Assembly: GCA_033977485.1 (NCBI GenBank)
Contig: CM066987.1
Span: forward strand, 48,735,033-48,799,032
Direction: 5' to 3'
DNA: 64,000 bases
From: Hydrangea macrophylla
Lineage: Eukaryota; Streptophyta; Magnoliopsida; Cornales; Hydrangeaceae
Part shown: piece after piece, positions 10,298-21,533 of the stretch
How positions within the stretch are numbered: position 1 is the first letter of the stretch
How the letters are laid out: every line of letters starts with the position of its first letter
Made by a program: the position numbers and the translations under genes
The notes under the pieces: generated by a model
The model's input: only the letters and a program-made list of their open reading frames with translations
Told to the model about the DNA's origin: nothing
Databases searched by the model: none

Positions 10298-10309
10298 TGG
10301 TATCCGAGC
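10298..10309 (+). other. primer binding site (initiator-Met type)
   Basis: TGGTATCCGAGC, one mismatch to TGGTATCAGAGC, 7 bases after the LTR. Confidence 0.85.
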
Positions 10310-10419
10310 ACTAGGTTTAGTTGTGCTCGCTGACTGTCCGACACCCTTAAGTTAAGAACCTTAAGACATTTTAGAAATGACAACCGATACTAAAATAGTC
10401 TTTCTGTCAAACAGGTAGT

Positions 10420-10869
10420 ATGGAGAACCACAAGGAAGCCTTTCCCCAAGGTCTAGTCTGCATTGGTGCCGCTTTCAGACATCAGGCTTATAAAAGGATA
10501 GGAAAGTTGATGAGATGCCTCTTCTTTATGAAAAAGGTCCCCTCGACCGTGCGTCATATAGTCATAGCACCCCACCTAGTACCAATAGCGGTGGATGAAG
10601 CCCCCGCCATTCTTGATAACTCTGCGATGATTGACCTGGAAGAAGCGCAGAGTGAGATAATACCTCTAGAGATTTCTGTCAACCCACCTGACAGTACAGA
10701 TGAAGAGGAAGTGGAGATGTACCTGGCTGATGAAGATCTCATCGAAAAAAGAACACTGTACACATACGACCCTGATTGGCCTATAGGGTGGGACAATGAA
10801 AGATGGATGTCATTTACCTCGCCTGAAGAGATGGATATCTCAGAAGAATTCCCCCAACTAGAGGATTAG
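10420..10869 (+). CDS. accessory ORF-a of element 2 (149 aa)
   Basis: Intact 149-codon ORF, the first after the primer site. The ATG at 10420 follows an acceptor-like TTTCTGTCAAACAG by 5 bases. The N-terminus is basic (residues 1-50, with RHQAYKRIGKLMR); residues 70-105 are acidic (DSTDEEEVEMYLADEDL); there is an aromatic stretch YDPDWPIGWDNERW (about 120-133) and an acidic end (EEFPQLED). I find no match to a known family and no clear copy of the module in ORF-b. It has stayed open while gag-pol has collected many stops, which may be chance or may mean it decays more slowly. The product could also be the N-terminal part of a spliced product. Confidence 0.6.
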   Translation: MENHKEAFPQGLVCIGAAFRHQAYKRIGKLMRCLFFMKKVPSTVRHIVIAPHLVPIAVDEAPAILDNSAMIDLEEAQSEIIPLEISVNPPDSTDEEEVEMYLADEDLIEKRTLYTYDPDWPIGWDNERWMSFTSPEEMDISEEFPQLED

Positions 10870-11129
10870 CACGCCCTAGTTAGCCTATCTCGTATTAATG
10901 CTGTATTGGGATTATAATCCCACATTTTGACGGATATTTATGTAAAAGTTGTATTTCAAAATTTCTCTTATGTAAATATTCTTTTATTAATGAAAAACCT
11001 ACCTACTTGCTTTCCGATCTCCCGTGGTTATATTATTTATGATCTAATAAGTTAAATTTTAAGTGATAAACCTTAAGATAATTCGAACCAGTACCTTAAT
11101 TAGATAGTTCTTCTGATGAAATAGGTAAT

Positions 11130-12176
11130 ATGGAACCCCACTATGTTCCGGATCCTTTTGGAGGACGTCTGATTTTCCCCGACCGCATAGTGCCAGCAAA
11201 CCCAAATATATACCATCGCCAAATTCGGAAACTAGCTAGAGACGGAGGGAAGAGAAACTTATGGGTCGAAATAAATAAGAATAATGTTTATAACTATGAT
11301 ACCCTATGCTTAGAGGCAATCTATGAGGCTGAAATCGTCCAGAGAGTCCAGGACGAAATGGTCATGCTACTTAAGAACCCTGAAGACTTTGAATGGATGC
11401 ATGATAGTGCCTACCAAATGGCCCCACCGCCTCCTGTACCCCTCCAACAACCCCTGCCATTCCAAGGAGTGCCTATGCACAAAACACAGTCTCGAGAACA
11501 AGGCCACTATGTCAGTGATGACTTTGGAGTTCACATGATTTACCCAGATGGCATCGAACCAGCCGACCCGGAAGGATTCATTGAGAACGTACAACTGAAA
11601 GCCCGTCAACGCCTCCGACAAGGACTGAGAGTCCAGCGGCATGTATATAGTATCTCCGACCCTCACCGACTTCAAGCTGAAGCCATCCATACTGTATATA
11701 CCCAAGAGTTAATGGATGGAGAGATAAGGAGACTAGCGATGGATGATTCAGTCTTCCAACCACTAGTGAACCAAATACTACAAGAACCTTCCATTCACCC
11801 AGAAGACCACCTGGTTTGGCCACCTAATGGGAATGCCCCTACAGAAGTGGCACCCCTAGTAGTAGCACCTACTGCTAATCTTGATAATGTAGAGATGTCT
11901 GATGTTGAACCAGGTGCATATCTAGAAGAAGAGGATGACGAGGACGATGATCCAGAAGAAGAGAACCCTGAGGAAGAACCTAAACAGGAAGCACCCCATC
12001 AACCTATGGAGGCTCACCCTATAATAGAAGAGCCTATGGACAATGATGATAATGAAGAGGATAAAGGCAATGTTGAAATTGAAGATTGGGATTTGGGTGA
12101 ACCCATTGTGGATGAAGATGGGCCTAACGACTCTAATATGGGAGAAATCACATCTGAGTCAGATATGGATGACTAG
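11130..12176 (+). CDS. accessory ORF-b of element 2, two-module acidic protein (348 aa)
   Basis: Intact ORF between ORF-a and gag. Two tandem modules: residues 4-84 (HYVPDPFGGRLIFPDRIVPA, then EAIYEAEIV..V) and 126-206 (HYVSDDFGVHMIYPDGIEPA, then EAIHTVYTQEL). They match each other and the single module in the ORF at 2367-3338. A Pro-rich linker (98-112) separates them. Residues ~254-348 are strongly acidic and contain DWDLGEP (319-325). The ATG at 11130 follows ...GATGAAATAG with 5 bases between. No known domain is recognised. The two-versus-one module difference between elements shows internal duplication or loss. Function unknown. Confidence 0.75.
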   Translation: MEPHYVPDPFGGRLIFPDRIVPANPNIYHRQIRKLARDGGKRNLWVEINKNNVYNYDTLCLEAIYEAEIVQRVQDEMVMLLKNPEDFEWMHDSAYQMAPPPPVPLQQPLPFQGVPMHKTQSREQGHYVSDDFGVHMIYPDGIEPADPEGFIENVQLKARQRLRQGLRVQRHVYSISDPHRLQAEAIHTVYTQELMDGEIRRLAMDDSVFQPLVNQILQEPSIHPEDHLVWPPNGNAPTEVAPLVVAPTANLDNVEMSDVEPGAYLEEEDDEDDDPEEENPEEEPKQEAPHQPMEAHPIIEEPMDNDDNEEDKGNVEIEDWDLGEPIVDEDGPNDSNMGEITSESDMDD

Positions 12177-12492
12177 CCTAGGATAACCTATTATGATGTA
12201 TTAGTTATTCTAAGTTCATGTATGTACTAGGTTAACTTTGGGCTTATGACCCTTTATGATGTATGAATATATGTAATAGGATAATATCCCCTTTTTGTAA
12301 TCACGTATTCTCGGCTAGTTCAATTCTGTAATCGTCGTTCTAATATTAAATGAAAAAGATGTTTTAGTATCATACTTGTATCCATGTATGTTTGTTTGTT
12401 TAATTGACTTATAAATATGTTCGTAGTTATTCTAGATGAATCCTGCATATATGTTCTGAGTAGAAGACTTCTGTAGGTAAACCAGATACCCT
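12177..12492 (+). other. inter-ORF leader before gag in element 2
   Basis: AT-rich non-coding stretch. Close to its right end is AGACTTCTGTAG, an acceptor-like sequence ~18 bases before the gag ATG, at the same distance as in element 1. Confidence 0.5.
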
Positions 12493-15400
12493 ATGGCAGA
12501 CCGACCAAGGAGTAATCGACGTTTAGGACTCCCAAACCCAGCTGAAGGAGCACCGGAGCCCATCCCTGCTGGAATGGATCCTACGGGAGTGTTTGGTGCA
12601 TTCCTGCAACGCCTGGAGCACATTGGGAATAATCACAGACCAAACAACAACAACAATGCTAACGTCAATCCAATAGTCCCACCCAGACCCCAAAAGGATC
12701 GTACGGTGGAACAATTTCGTGCAATGCGACCAGGTAAGTTTAATGGAATGACTGAGCCGTAGGAAGCAGAACAGTGGCTTCGTGGACTGGACATCATCTT
12801 TGATACACTGGGATGTTCTGAAATTGAGAAACGTTGACTGGCTACGTATTAGTTGACGTATGCTACAGCTGACTGTGGGAATCAGAGAAAGCAACACTTG
12901 GAGGAGCTGCACAAAGGATGTCATGGACGGCATTCAAGGAACTATTCCTAGAGAATTATTTCCCCCAGACAGAAAGGAACAAAAAGGAGAAGGAATTTAT
13001 TGACTTGGTACAAGGTAACTGAACTGTACGAGAGTACATAGTACAATTCGAGCGTCTTTCTCGATTTACGTACCACATGATCGACACCCCGGAGAAGAAG
13101 AACCGAAAGTATCACCAGGGACTTTCCCTACCTCTGCAAAAGCTGACCTACGGCCATCTGAACCAAACTTTCAAAACTTTAGTAGAAATGGCCCACGGCT
13201 TTGAGGAAATCACCAGTCGTGAACAGAAGTGCTTTGTAAGCCGACCACCCCCTCCAAGATTTAATCAAGGACCGAGACAAGCCCCGACTCGCAATCAAGG
13301 ATTCAAAAGAAGCTAGAATGGTGAGAAGAAGCCGCAGACAGCTCTATTCTGCAACAAACCAGTTGTGCCATTTAAACCAACTCCACCCCAAGGACACTCA
13401 GGAACCACAAGTACTAACCCCGGAGTCTGTTTCAACTGTGGATTCCACGGACACATGTCCAAAGATTGTCGTGCCCCGAAAAGGAACAGTCGTGTAGATG
13501 TAGTCTGCTTTAACTGCAACAAGAAGGGACATCTGTCTAAAGATTGTAAAGCACCCCGAGGAGGTTACTATGGAGCGTCGACTCAAGGACAAGCTCGTCT
13601 CAATGCTATTATTCCTGAGGAGGCAGAATTTGATGAAAAGGAGCAGGAGAATCTGGAAGGTACTCTAACCCTCTTTAATAGTCAAGTGAAAGCTTTGTTT
13701 GATACTGGTGCATCGAACTCATTTATTGCAATTAGAATTGTGCAACGCTTAGGCTTAGTGCCCCAAGTGATGGATATAGCTTTGAATGCTACGTCACCTC
13801 TAGGAAAGAGCATTAAGTTAGAAAAAGCATGCAAGGACTGCCCTCTAAACTTGAAAGATCAGAATGTCCCCTCTAATTTGATAGTTTTGTCGATGAAGGA
13901 ATTCGATGTGATCCTAGGAATCGATTGGCTCGCGAAATACCATGCCAAGTTAGATTGTGCTAGCAAATCCATATTCCTTTCACCACCTGATGGTGAACCA
14001 TTTGATTTCAAGTGTAATCCCTCGTGTGACGTTTTTCTCACCAACTACTTAGCTACCCTTGGAACCACGAGTGATGAGATTCCTATTAACCAAATCCCCG
14101 TAGTTCGAGATTTTGAAGATGTTTTCCAAGAAGTTAAAGGATTACCACCCAAGAGAGACATCTATTTCTGTATCGAGTTAATGCCTGGAACCTCACCAAT
14201 ATCGAAGACACCTTACCAAATGGCTCCAATGGAGATGCAAGAACTAAAGACACAAGTGCAAGAGCTCCAGGACCTCGGATTTGTTCGTCCAAGGACTTCA
14301 CCATAGGGAGCACCAGTATTATTTGTCAAGAAGAAGGATGGAACACTTCGACTCTGTATCGACTACAGAGAAATGAACAAAGTCACAATCAAAAATTGGT
14401 ACCCACTACCGAGGATCGATGATCTATTTGATCAGCTACAAGGAGCTACGACATTTTCGAAGATAGATCTGTGATCTGGATACCTTCAATTGCTCGTTCG
14501 ACCTAAGGACGTACCCAAGACAGCCTTCAGAACCAGATATGGACATTATGAATTCCTTGTGATGCCGTTCGAATTGACCAATGCCCCAGCAGTATTCATG
14601 GACTTAATGAACCGAGTCTTCAGACCTTATCTGGATCAGTTCATCATTGTATTCATAAATGATATCCTCATCTACTCTAAGATAGAGGCAGAACACGAAG
14701 GACATATCAAGATAGCACTTCAGACTCTCTGAGACAATCACTTGTATGCGAAGTACAGTAAGTGCGAGTTCTGGCTAAAGGAAGTCAAATTTTTAGGACA
14801 TGTTGTCTCGCAAGAAGGAATAGTTGTGGATTCATCAAAGATTAACGCTATTTTGGATTGGAATTGACCAACCACAGCAATAGAAGTCTGAAGTTTTCTT
14901 GGTCTAGCTGGATACTACCAGAGATTCGTGGAAGGATTCTCCAAGATCGCAGCCCCTCTTACTGGACTGACCAAAAAGGACCTGAAGTACGAATGGAACG
15001 ACAAGCATGAATGTGCATTTCAAGAATTAAAGAAGAGATTAACCACGGCGCCAGTGCTTGCAATACCGAAGAGCGGTGAACAATTCACCATTTACAGCGA
15101 TGCATTGCATTAAGGACTTGCACGTGTACTTATGCAGGACAGTAGAGTAATAGCGTATGGATCACGACAGTTGAAACCTCATGAGCTTAACTATCCTATG
15201 CATGATCTAGAACTAGCTGCAATCATCTTTGCACTCAAGATTTGGAGACACTACCTCTACGGAGAGAAGTTTGATCTGTTCTCAGATCACAAGAGTCTGA
15301 GATACCTGTTCTCTCAGAAGGAGTTGAACATGAGACAGCGGCGTTGGATGGAATTGTTAAAAGACTATGATTTAACGATACAGTACCACCCCGGCAAAGC

Positions 15401-16995
15401 AAACGTTGTTGCTGACGCACTAAGTCGGAAACCCCGCAAACTCATCGTATCTTCTCTCATGACCAGAGAATGGAAAGCATTGGAGATATTAACGGAGTTT
15501 GACTTTTAAATTACCGAGTCAAGTAAAGGATGACTCTTTGGATGTCTTGTAGTACAACCAACGCTCATAAGTCGTATTCTCGAAGCTCAAGAAAAGGACA
15601 AACACTTCGTCAATGGTTTGAAAAAGCATCGGCAAAGGACCCCGCCGAGTGGAATATAGGAGCAGATGGAAGATTCAGATGTCGTAACCGACTCTGTGTA
15701 CCCGATGAGGATAACCTGAGAAAAGATATATTAGATGAGGCACACAAGCCAAGGATGACTATTCATCCCGGAGGAACAAAGATGTACAAAGATTTAAAGA
15801 GAAACTTCTGGTGGGACGGAATGAAGAGAGAAGTAGCCGACTATGTATCCAAATGTATGACCTGTAAGCAAGTCAAAGCCGAATATCAGAAACCAGGAGG
15901 ATTGTTACAGCCACTACCCATTCTTGGATGGAAGTGGGAACACATTACGATGGATTTTGTCGTAGGAATGCCAAGGTCACGGCAGGATCATGACGCCATT
16001 TGGGTTATTGTGGATCGACTCACCAAATCGGCTCATTTTATCGCTTATAGTATGACCTACCCCGTCGAGAAATTGAGCAAAATATATATATAACAAGTTG
16101 TTTGACTAAATTGAGTACCCGTGTCAATCGTGTTAGATCGTGATTCATGTTTCACGTCAGGATTTTGGGAAAGCTTACAGGCAGGACTTGGAACTTCGTT
16201 GAAGCTAAGTTCAGCTTTTCACCCTCAAACCGATGGATAGACTGAGAGAGTCAATCAAGTTATGGAGGACATGCTCCGAGCATGTGCGATAGATTTTGAA
16301 AGTTCATGGGAAGAAAACCTACCGTTGATAGAGTTCGCATATAATAATAGCTATCATACGAGCATAGGGATGGCACCATTTGAAGCTCTATATGGAAGAA
16401 CGTGCCAATCACCCTTATGTTGGGCAGAAGTTAGAGATGACAAACTTCTAGGACCAGAGATGGTTCGAGAAACGAGTGAAAAGATCAACATCGTCAGAGA
16501 AAAGATGAAAGCAGCTTAGAGCAGACAGAAAAGTTATGCGAATAAACACCGGAAGGACTTGGAATTCAGTGTTGGAGACCACGTATTCCTAAAAGTATCA
16601 CCCGTACGTGGAGTTGTCAGATTTGGGTAGAAGAGAGGAAAGCTTTCACCCGTTACATCGGACCGTTTGAAATTCTAGAACGCGTGGGAAAAGTTGCTTA
16701 CAGACTGGCACTGCCACCTAAGATGTCAGGAGTGCATAATGTGTTTCACATCAGCATGCTGAGGAAATTCGTGCGCGATCCGTCTCATAAAATCAACTTC
16801 ATAGATATCGAGGTAAACGATAATGTGACATATAATGAAGGACCGGTGAAGATTTTGGAACGAGGAACTAAGAAGCTGAGGACTAAGGAGATCCCGCTAG
16901 CGAAATTCTAGTGGAAACACCATGATGAGCGTGAAGCTTCTTGGGAGTTAGAATTAGAGATGCATGAGAAGTTTCCTTACCTTTTCAATGTATAG
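12493..16995 (+). pseudogene. decayed gag-pol of element 2 with chromodomain
   Basis: One long gag-pol frame broken by about 15 stops and a few small indels. In order: gag from ATG 12493; zinc knuckles CFNCGFHGHMSKDC (~13429) and CFNCNKKGHLSKDC (~13507); protease FDTGAS (~13700) and ILGIDW; RT from ~14307, with its catalytic box read as FIND instead of FIDD (~14650); RNase H (~15080-15420); integrase zinc region (H..H at ~15750, CMTCKQVK ~15860) and core ITMDFVVGMP; chromodomain-like end to 16995. Nearly every stop is one C-to-T or G-to-A step from the expected codon, e.g. 12760, 13020, 14304, 16909. Not functional. Confidence 0.92.
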
Positions 16996-17040
16996 CTAGC
17001 TCTGATTCCAGGGACAGAATCTTTAATAGCAAGTGGATGA

Positions 17041-19140
17041 TGCAATACCCGTAAAAATCCTACGTAATAAAATTAGTCCCCATATTTTGTTCGTAATCCC
17101 AGTGTTTTGATTTCTGTATTATCAGGACCCTGTGTATATGTTACGTGTTTATTTAATTATAACTTAGACTGTTTATTCAGACCCGGACTGACTATTGCAC
17201 GTTTACCCGTAAAATCAGTATTTAATTAGACTGTGTAACATGCGACCCTAGGCGACAACTCAACTACACATATATGGAAAATAGGAATCCTTCCTAAATT
17301 GGTAAGTGTACTACCTAGCTTACCTTTACCTATTTAGTAATAACTTTACCCCAAACCCTTCCCCTCAAATCGTCGGATCAACCCCACTACCTCCAACCGC
17401 CAGCCATCCCACCCCCTAGGATCCTATTCACATCAACCCCCTCAATCACCCTCATGTCTCATCCATTTTCTTTCAAACAGATTGAAAAATCTATGTATAT
17501 ATATTTATGTGTGTGCATGAGAGTTGAGAGATAGATAGGGTCACCGAGAGTTAAGAGAGAGTAGAACAGAGAGAGAGAGAGAGAGAGGGAAGCAAACCCA
17601 TACACTGCCTCACCTTCTCCTTACCCCTTACACACACACAGAAATTGACCGGAGATACAGAAAGAGAGAGAGAAAGCTCGCCGAAAAATATAGAGAGACC
17701 CAAGACAGGAACCACCGCTACACTCGTTTCTACGTACCCGCTTCGAGGTGAGTCGTCCTAACTCACTCGGTATATTATAGAATTATTCTTTGTACATGTA
17801 TGTATACCCAGTGCATCCTGTTTGGACGATACTGATATGTATTAATCATGTGAATGTTGATATTCCTACTTATATGATGAATGCATGTTAGTTAACTATA
17901 CTACATGCTTAGTTAATATTCGTTGATATTCCTGCTTATCATGTTTTCACGTTTATACAATCATACGAACATTCATATGAACATGGTCGAGTTATGATGT
18001 CAATGTTGACGTTTGCATGGTTAGTCACGGGGACTAACCCAGTCATATTGTCATACATATTGAATGGACTGTAGTGGTCCACGTGGTACAGTCAAGTAAA
18101 TGGGAACAACGATGAAACTGCTATAGGGCCCTGCTAAGCGACGATAGCCAGAGATTCCATTGAAATCATTGAAGTTATGTATGAGTTGATGGTTGATACG
18201 CTATAGGGCCCTGCTAGGCGGCGATAGCAAAGTATCCATCTGAACTTGAATACATTAGTTACTTTTCTAATGCTATAGGGCCCTGCTAGGCGACGATAGC
18301 GCTGTAACTATTCTATTCACCCAACAAAGTCACGAGGACCTAAGAGTCCAATGATTACACTCTTTTTAAAACCAAAATTTGCTATAGGGCACTGCTAGGC
18401 GACGATAGCAACGTAATCATTCTACTCTGAGCTAACGGCGTTACACTGGTAATGTAACAAGTCACATGAGTCAGTTGTGGTGTCCATGGTTGAGTAAAAG
18501 TGGAATATATCGATACTGCATTGTGTCGTCACACTACCATGTCATATGCTCATTAATGTTGTTTCAAGATATTGTTATACCTGTATATCCTTAAATATAT
18601 TAGGAGTGATCGGTTAAGACGATTTCACTTAGCTTCAAAAGCTAACGGCTCCTTCCCTGCCCTGGACATTTTACGTCTAGGTTACAATGAGTAGGACTAT
18701 CAAGATAACCCTGAAGGTGAATATCATTATCCTCAAGATGGGAACTACAAGAAGGCGATCCTAAGGAAGACTATCTGGAAGAGTATGATAACGGGAGTTA
18801 CGGGTTTGCCAGCTAGAAGGACTCTGGCCTACTTTCGTATTAAGACTTCCTTTATGTTTTAAATAGCTATCTTTTGTTATGTATTAATTTAAGTGGCGTC
18901 AATCGCCCAAACTTATCTTTTGTGGTTTTCATTTGGAACTTCTGTAATAGCCTAAGTAGCAAACACTTTGAGTTCCCCCATGAATACCATTAGACGCTTT
19001 TGCAATTCCCTACTCTGATATATATATATTATGATAGTATGTTGCACGGACATGTCAGTTTTATGTAACTCGTCATTCCCTACGGGTCCAGAAACGAAAT
19101 TTTAAATTTTTCCTATTTTTGGCTACTCCGGGGCGTGACA
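17041..19140 (+). repeat. 3' LTR of element 2
   Basis: 2,100 bp, TGCAATACCCGTAAAAATCC ... GGGGCGTGACA; the first T of TGTAAT has become C. It carries the same hairpin cluster (18111-18430). It also retains a version of the LTR reading frame (18662-18816) with a different set of small breaks from the 5' LTR. Confidence 0.94.
18662..18816 (+). other. LTR-internal Tyr/Asp/Gly-rich frame, decayed copy
   Basis: Starts LDILRLGYNE then meets TAG and, after a 1-base deletion, ends EEYDNGSYGFAS-stop in a shifted frame. The 5' LTR copy lacks other bases. Both breaks look secondary, because the two other Tekay-like LTRs (3804-3986, 46885-47028) keep an unbroken frame. Confidence 0.4.
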
Positions 19141-19255
19141 AACAGTTCCGTATGGATGAACAATATTGTATGTATACCATATGTATGAATAGTACTCTAC
19201 GTATACCCCTATGTATGAATAGTACCGTACGTATACCGTTTGTATAACAGTGGAG
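19141..19255 (+). repeat. right half of the split minisatellite
   Basis: Continues the GTATGAATAGTACCGTA-type repeat of 8101-8188, starting with the second copy of the AACAG target duplication. Confidence 0.75.
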
Positions 19256-19259
19256 GTGT

Positions 19260-19905
19260 TTAGGATAGAGTTTGGATTTTATTTGGTTAGTGTAGCCAAA
19301 CAAGGCTTAGGAGAAAAGAGAGGTTAGGGATTCCCAAATTGGGCCTTAGCAAAACGTGGGGATTTTTTAGGCGGAGGACTATTAGGGATCCTGTGGTTGG
19401 TTTTTGACTGGTGAAGGTCGGTGGTTGATGGTGATGGTGATGGTGATGGTGGTGATGTTGTTTGGCAAGTATGAACCAAATAAGACCTAGTGGAGGGTGA
19501 CTTTTGGGATTCCCAAGCAGAGCTTACAGAATGAGAGAGGAGATCTGGAGAAATTTCCTCTGCCCAGTGAAGGTTAGTGATGTTCTTGACAACGATGGTG
19601 ATGATAGTGATGTATGGTGGTGGTGTTTGGCAAACTTGGCCAAACAAGGTTTTGTTGGGGTAGATGAAGAATTTCCTAAATAGAGCTTTGAGGAGATGAA
19701 GCCGATGATTTGGGAAGTTTTCCTTGTGCAGAGGAGAGTGAGGAAGGTGATTAGTGATGTTTGGGTGTGTGATGGTGTATGGTGTTTAACCAAACAGAGC
19801 CTATGGAGAGGGGAAAAAGAAAGGTTCCCAAACAGAGCCTTATGGAATGTGAAGGGGCTGGGGATGTTCTGCCAAAAACGCTGCCTCCTGAAATGAGAGG
19901 GAAAG
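19260..19905. repeat. degenerate ~170-bp tandem repeats
   Basis: Units marked by CCAAACAAGGC-like motifs at about 19295, 19470, 19638, 19789 and 19829, with GTGATGGTG-rich spacers between. The minus-strand open frames here (Ser/Pro/His-rich) are by-products of the repeat. Confidence 0.5.
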
Positions 19906-19929
19906 CTCTCAATTCATAGAATTTGATCC

Positions 19930-20545
19930 CATGTAGGTCAGCCACAGGTCAATCATTGCAACTTTCGATCTCGGCCTTCGATCTATCCTAAACTTCGATC
20001 GTTGATATCTTTCAATCCGGATGTCTGATTCGAGCGATTCAAAAAGATCTGGGCTAGATTTAATTCTCCTTTAAACTGTATGGTTGGATTAGGAGTTTTT
20101 TGAAACACAGAAAATGACCCTATTTGCCCCTAGTTTTTTTGCCTTTCGATCCAGACAGTCCAATCTTTGATTCTTGATATCTTTTTATCCAGGCGTCCGA
20201 TTTGTGTGATTCAAGATGATCTGGAATCGTATTGAGATCCTCCTCGAATTGGTACAGTTGGGTCGGGGATTTATGGCTTTTTAAAAAATGACCATTTTGC
20301 CCCTGCTCCTTCCGGGTTGAGCTTTGAAACTTCAGTTGGACGTCGTTTCTTCTCTGATTGTCCGATTGGGTTGATTCAAATTGCAGAAATCTTGCTTTAC
20401 CCTGTATTTTCATATGGTCATGCCCAATTGGGCCTTTGGTGATTCCCGGTTGGATTCCAGCTTTGTCCTCTTCAATTTGCTTGCCTAGTGTGCCCCCCCT
20501 ATTCCAATTAGTTCTTTTTGGGTTGGGCAAAATGGGGTGTCTACA
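19930..20545. repeat. probable old gypsy LTR remnant with internal ~170-bp repeats
   Basis: Two to three degenerate units, each with TTGATATCTTT, a ..CCGGATGTCTGATTCG-like block and a TTTGCCCC(T/A) end. The right edge, GGGGTGTCTACA at 20545, resembles the terminus of plant gypsy LTRs that start TGTAGACACCCC on the other strand. I could not find the matching other end. Confidence 0.35.
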
Positions 20546-21372
20546 CAAGAGAAACTTTATCTTCTAATATGATTAAAAAGAACTTAATCTCAACCCTACA
20601 AAATAATTATTGAATTTGTATTTGTTAATGGTCAGCCATAAAATAACTCTTTTACCTCTCATTAGTATCTTAGTTGCAAGGATTAAGGTCCTATCCAAGT
20701 TAGACATCAACTCCCAAACCTTAAGCGCTGGTCGTAATCTCCCCGTCCACATTAGTAATAGAAAAATAATATCCGAGGTGCGCAACAAAAGCAACATTGA
20801 GCCTACAAGAATACGTGGTTGACCAAATCCATAAACTAACACTAATTCAAGATAGAGAATCAATAATGACTTAGTCTTAAGGTATTGATATGCCAAGGAA
20901 ATAAGTTGACAATAGAATTGGGGCAAGTAGAGCCTGCACAGAAGTAAGTTGCTTGCTTCATTGATTTAGCAAGAAAAAGAATAGAAAACATAAAGAACAC
21001 TTTTGCTTTTTTGGTTATTAACCCAAAGAAAAGAATGAGAAAAGACAAATGAAAGGAAGAAGATAACATAAAGAACACTTTTGCTTATTTGGTTTTTTTT
21101 TTCAGCGTTGAAGACAAACCCTCTTTTGCGTAAACATTTCCATGAACTTCCCCCTAAAGTTATGAGTTTTGGTTATAATGCTCTCCACAGTTACATCTCC
21201 TCTACAAATTAATTACTCTCTACACTCGCAAAATACCAAGCTTACCTTTGCCTTCAATTGAGTGTACATTTCCCTATCACTAATTCCTCCTACTCCACCC
21301 AACCTTAATTCGACAAGTTTTCGATGAGCTCTGACAGAATAAGTTAGTGTAATTTTTTGTTGAGCCCTACTA
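20546..21372. other. no recognisable gene
   Basis: AT-rich sequence. A minus-strand open frame (20573-20926) is hydrophobic and has no recognised domain; its continuation upstream is interrupted. I do not call it. Confidence 0.35.
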
Positions 21373-21533
21373 CACCCACACACTTTTTCACACACTGTTT
21401 TATACCCAATTTTAAATGCATGTACCATGTGCTGTATAAGTGGTGTGCAGAAAAGTGTAAAAAATTCAAACAGTACAAAGTACACGCATTAAAAGCATAT
21501 GATGTGGAAAAGTGTGTGAAAAAGTGTGTGGGT
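21373..21533. mobile_element. MITE, CACACACTTTTT family, copy 1
   Basis: 161 bp with inverted ends ACCCACACACTTTTTCACAC / GTGTGAAAAAGTGTGTGGGT. The interior (CAGAAAAGTGTAAAAAATTC) is shared with 24061-24208. No clean target duplication is seen. Confidence 0.75.

Larger units (their letters stand above)
8189..19140 (+). mobile_element. complete Tekay/Del-like Ty3/gypsy retrotransposon (element 2)
   Basis: 10,952 bp with LTRs at 8189-10290 and 17041-19140, a primer site at 10298, two accessory ORFs, and a gag-PR-RT-RNaseH-INT-chromodomain region broken by many stops. It is flanked by the 5-bp duplication AACAG (8184-8188 and 19141-19145). The C-terminal HNVFHISMLRKFV motif and a trailing chromodomain-like segment with WELELEMHEKFPYLF place it in the Tekay (Del) chromovirus lineage. 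The LTRs differ by several percent by eye (about 20 changes in the first ~400 bases), so this is not a recent insertion. It cannot be autonomous in its present state. Confidence 0.95.

Noticed and set aside
14304..14306. Proven programmed stop-codon readthrough
   Set aside because: Two decayed copies sharing a TAG cannot distinguish inheritance from a functional signal; kept only as an open question.
20573..20926. 117-aa hydrophobic minus-strand frame
   Set aside because: No recognisable domain, biased AT composition, no continuation or splice structure that I could support.
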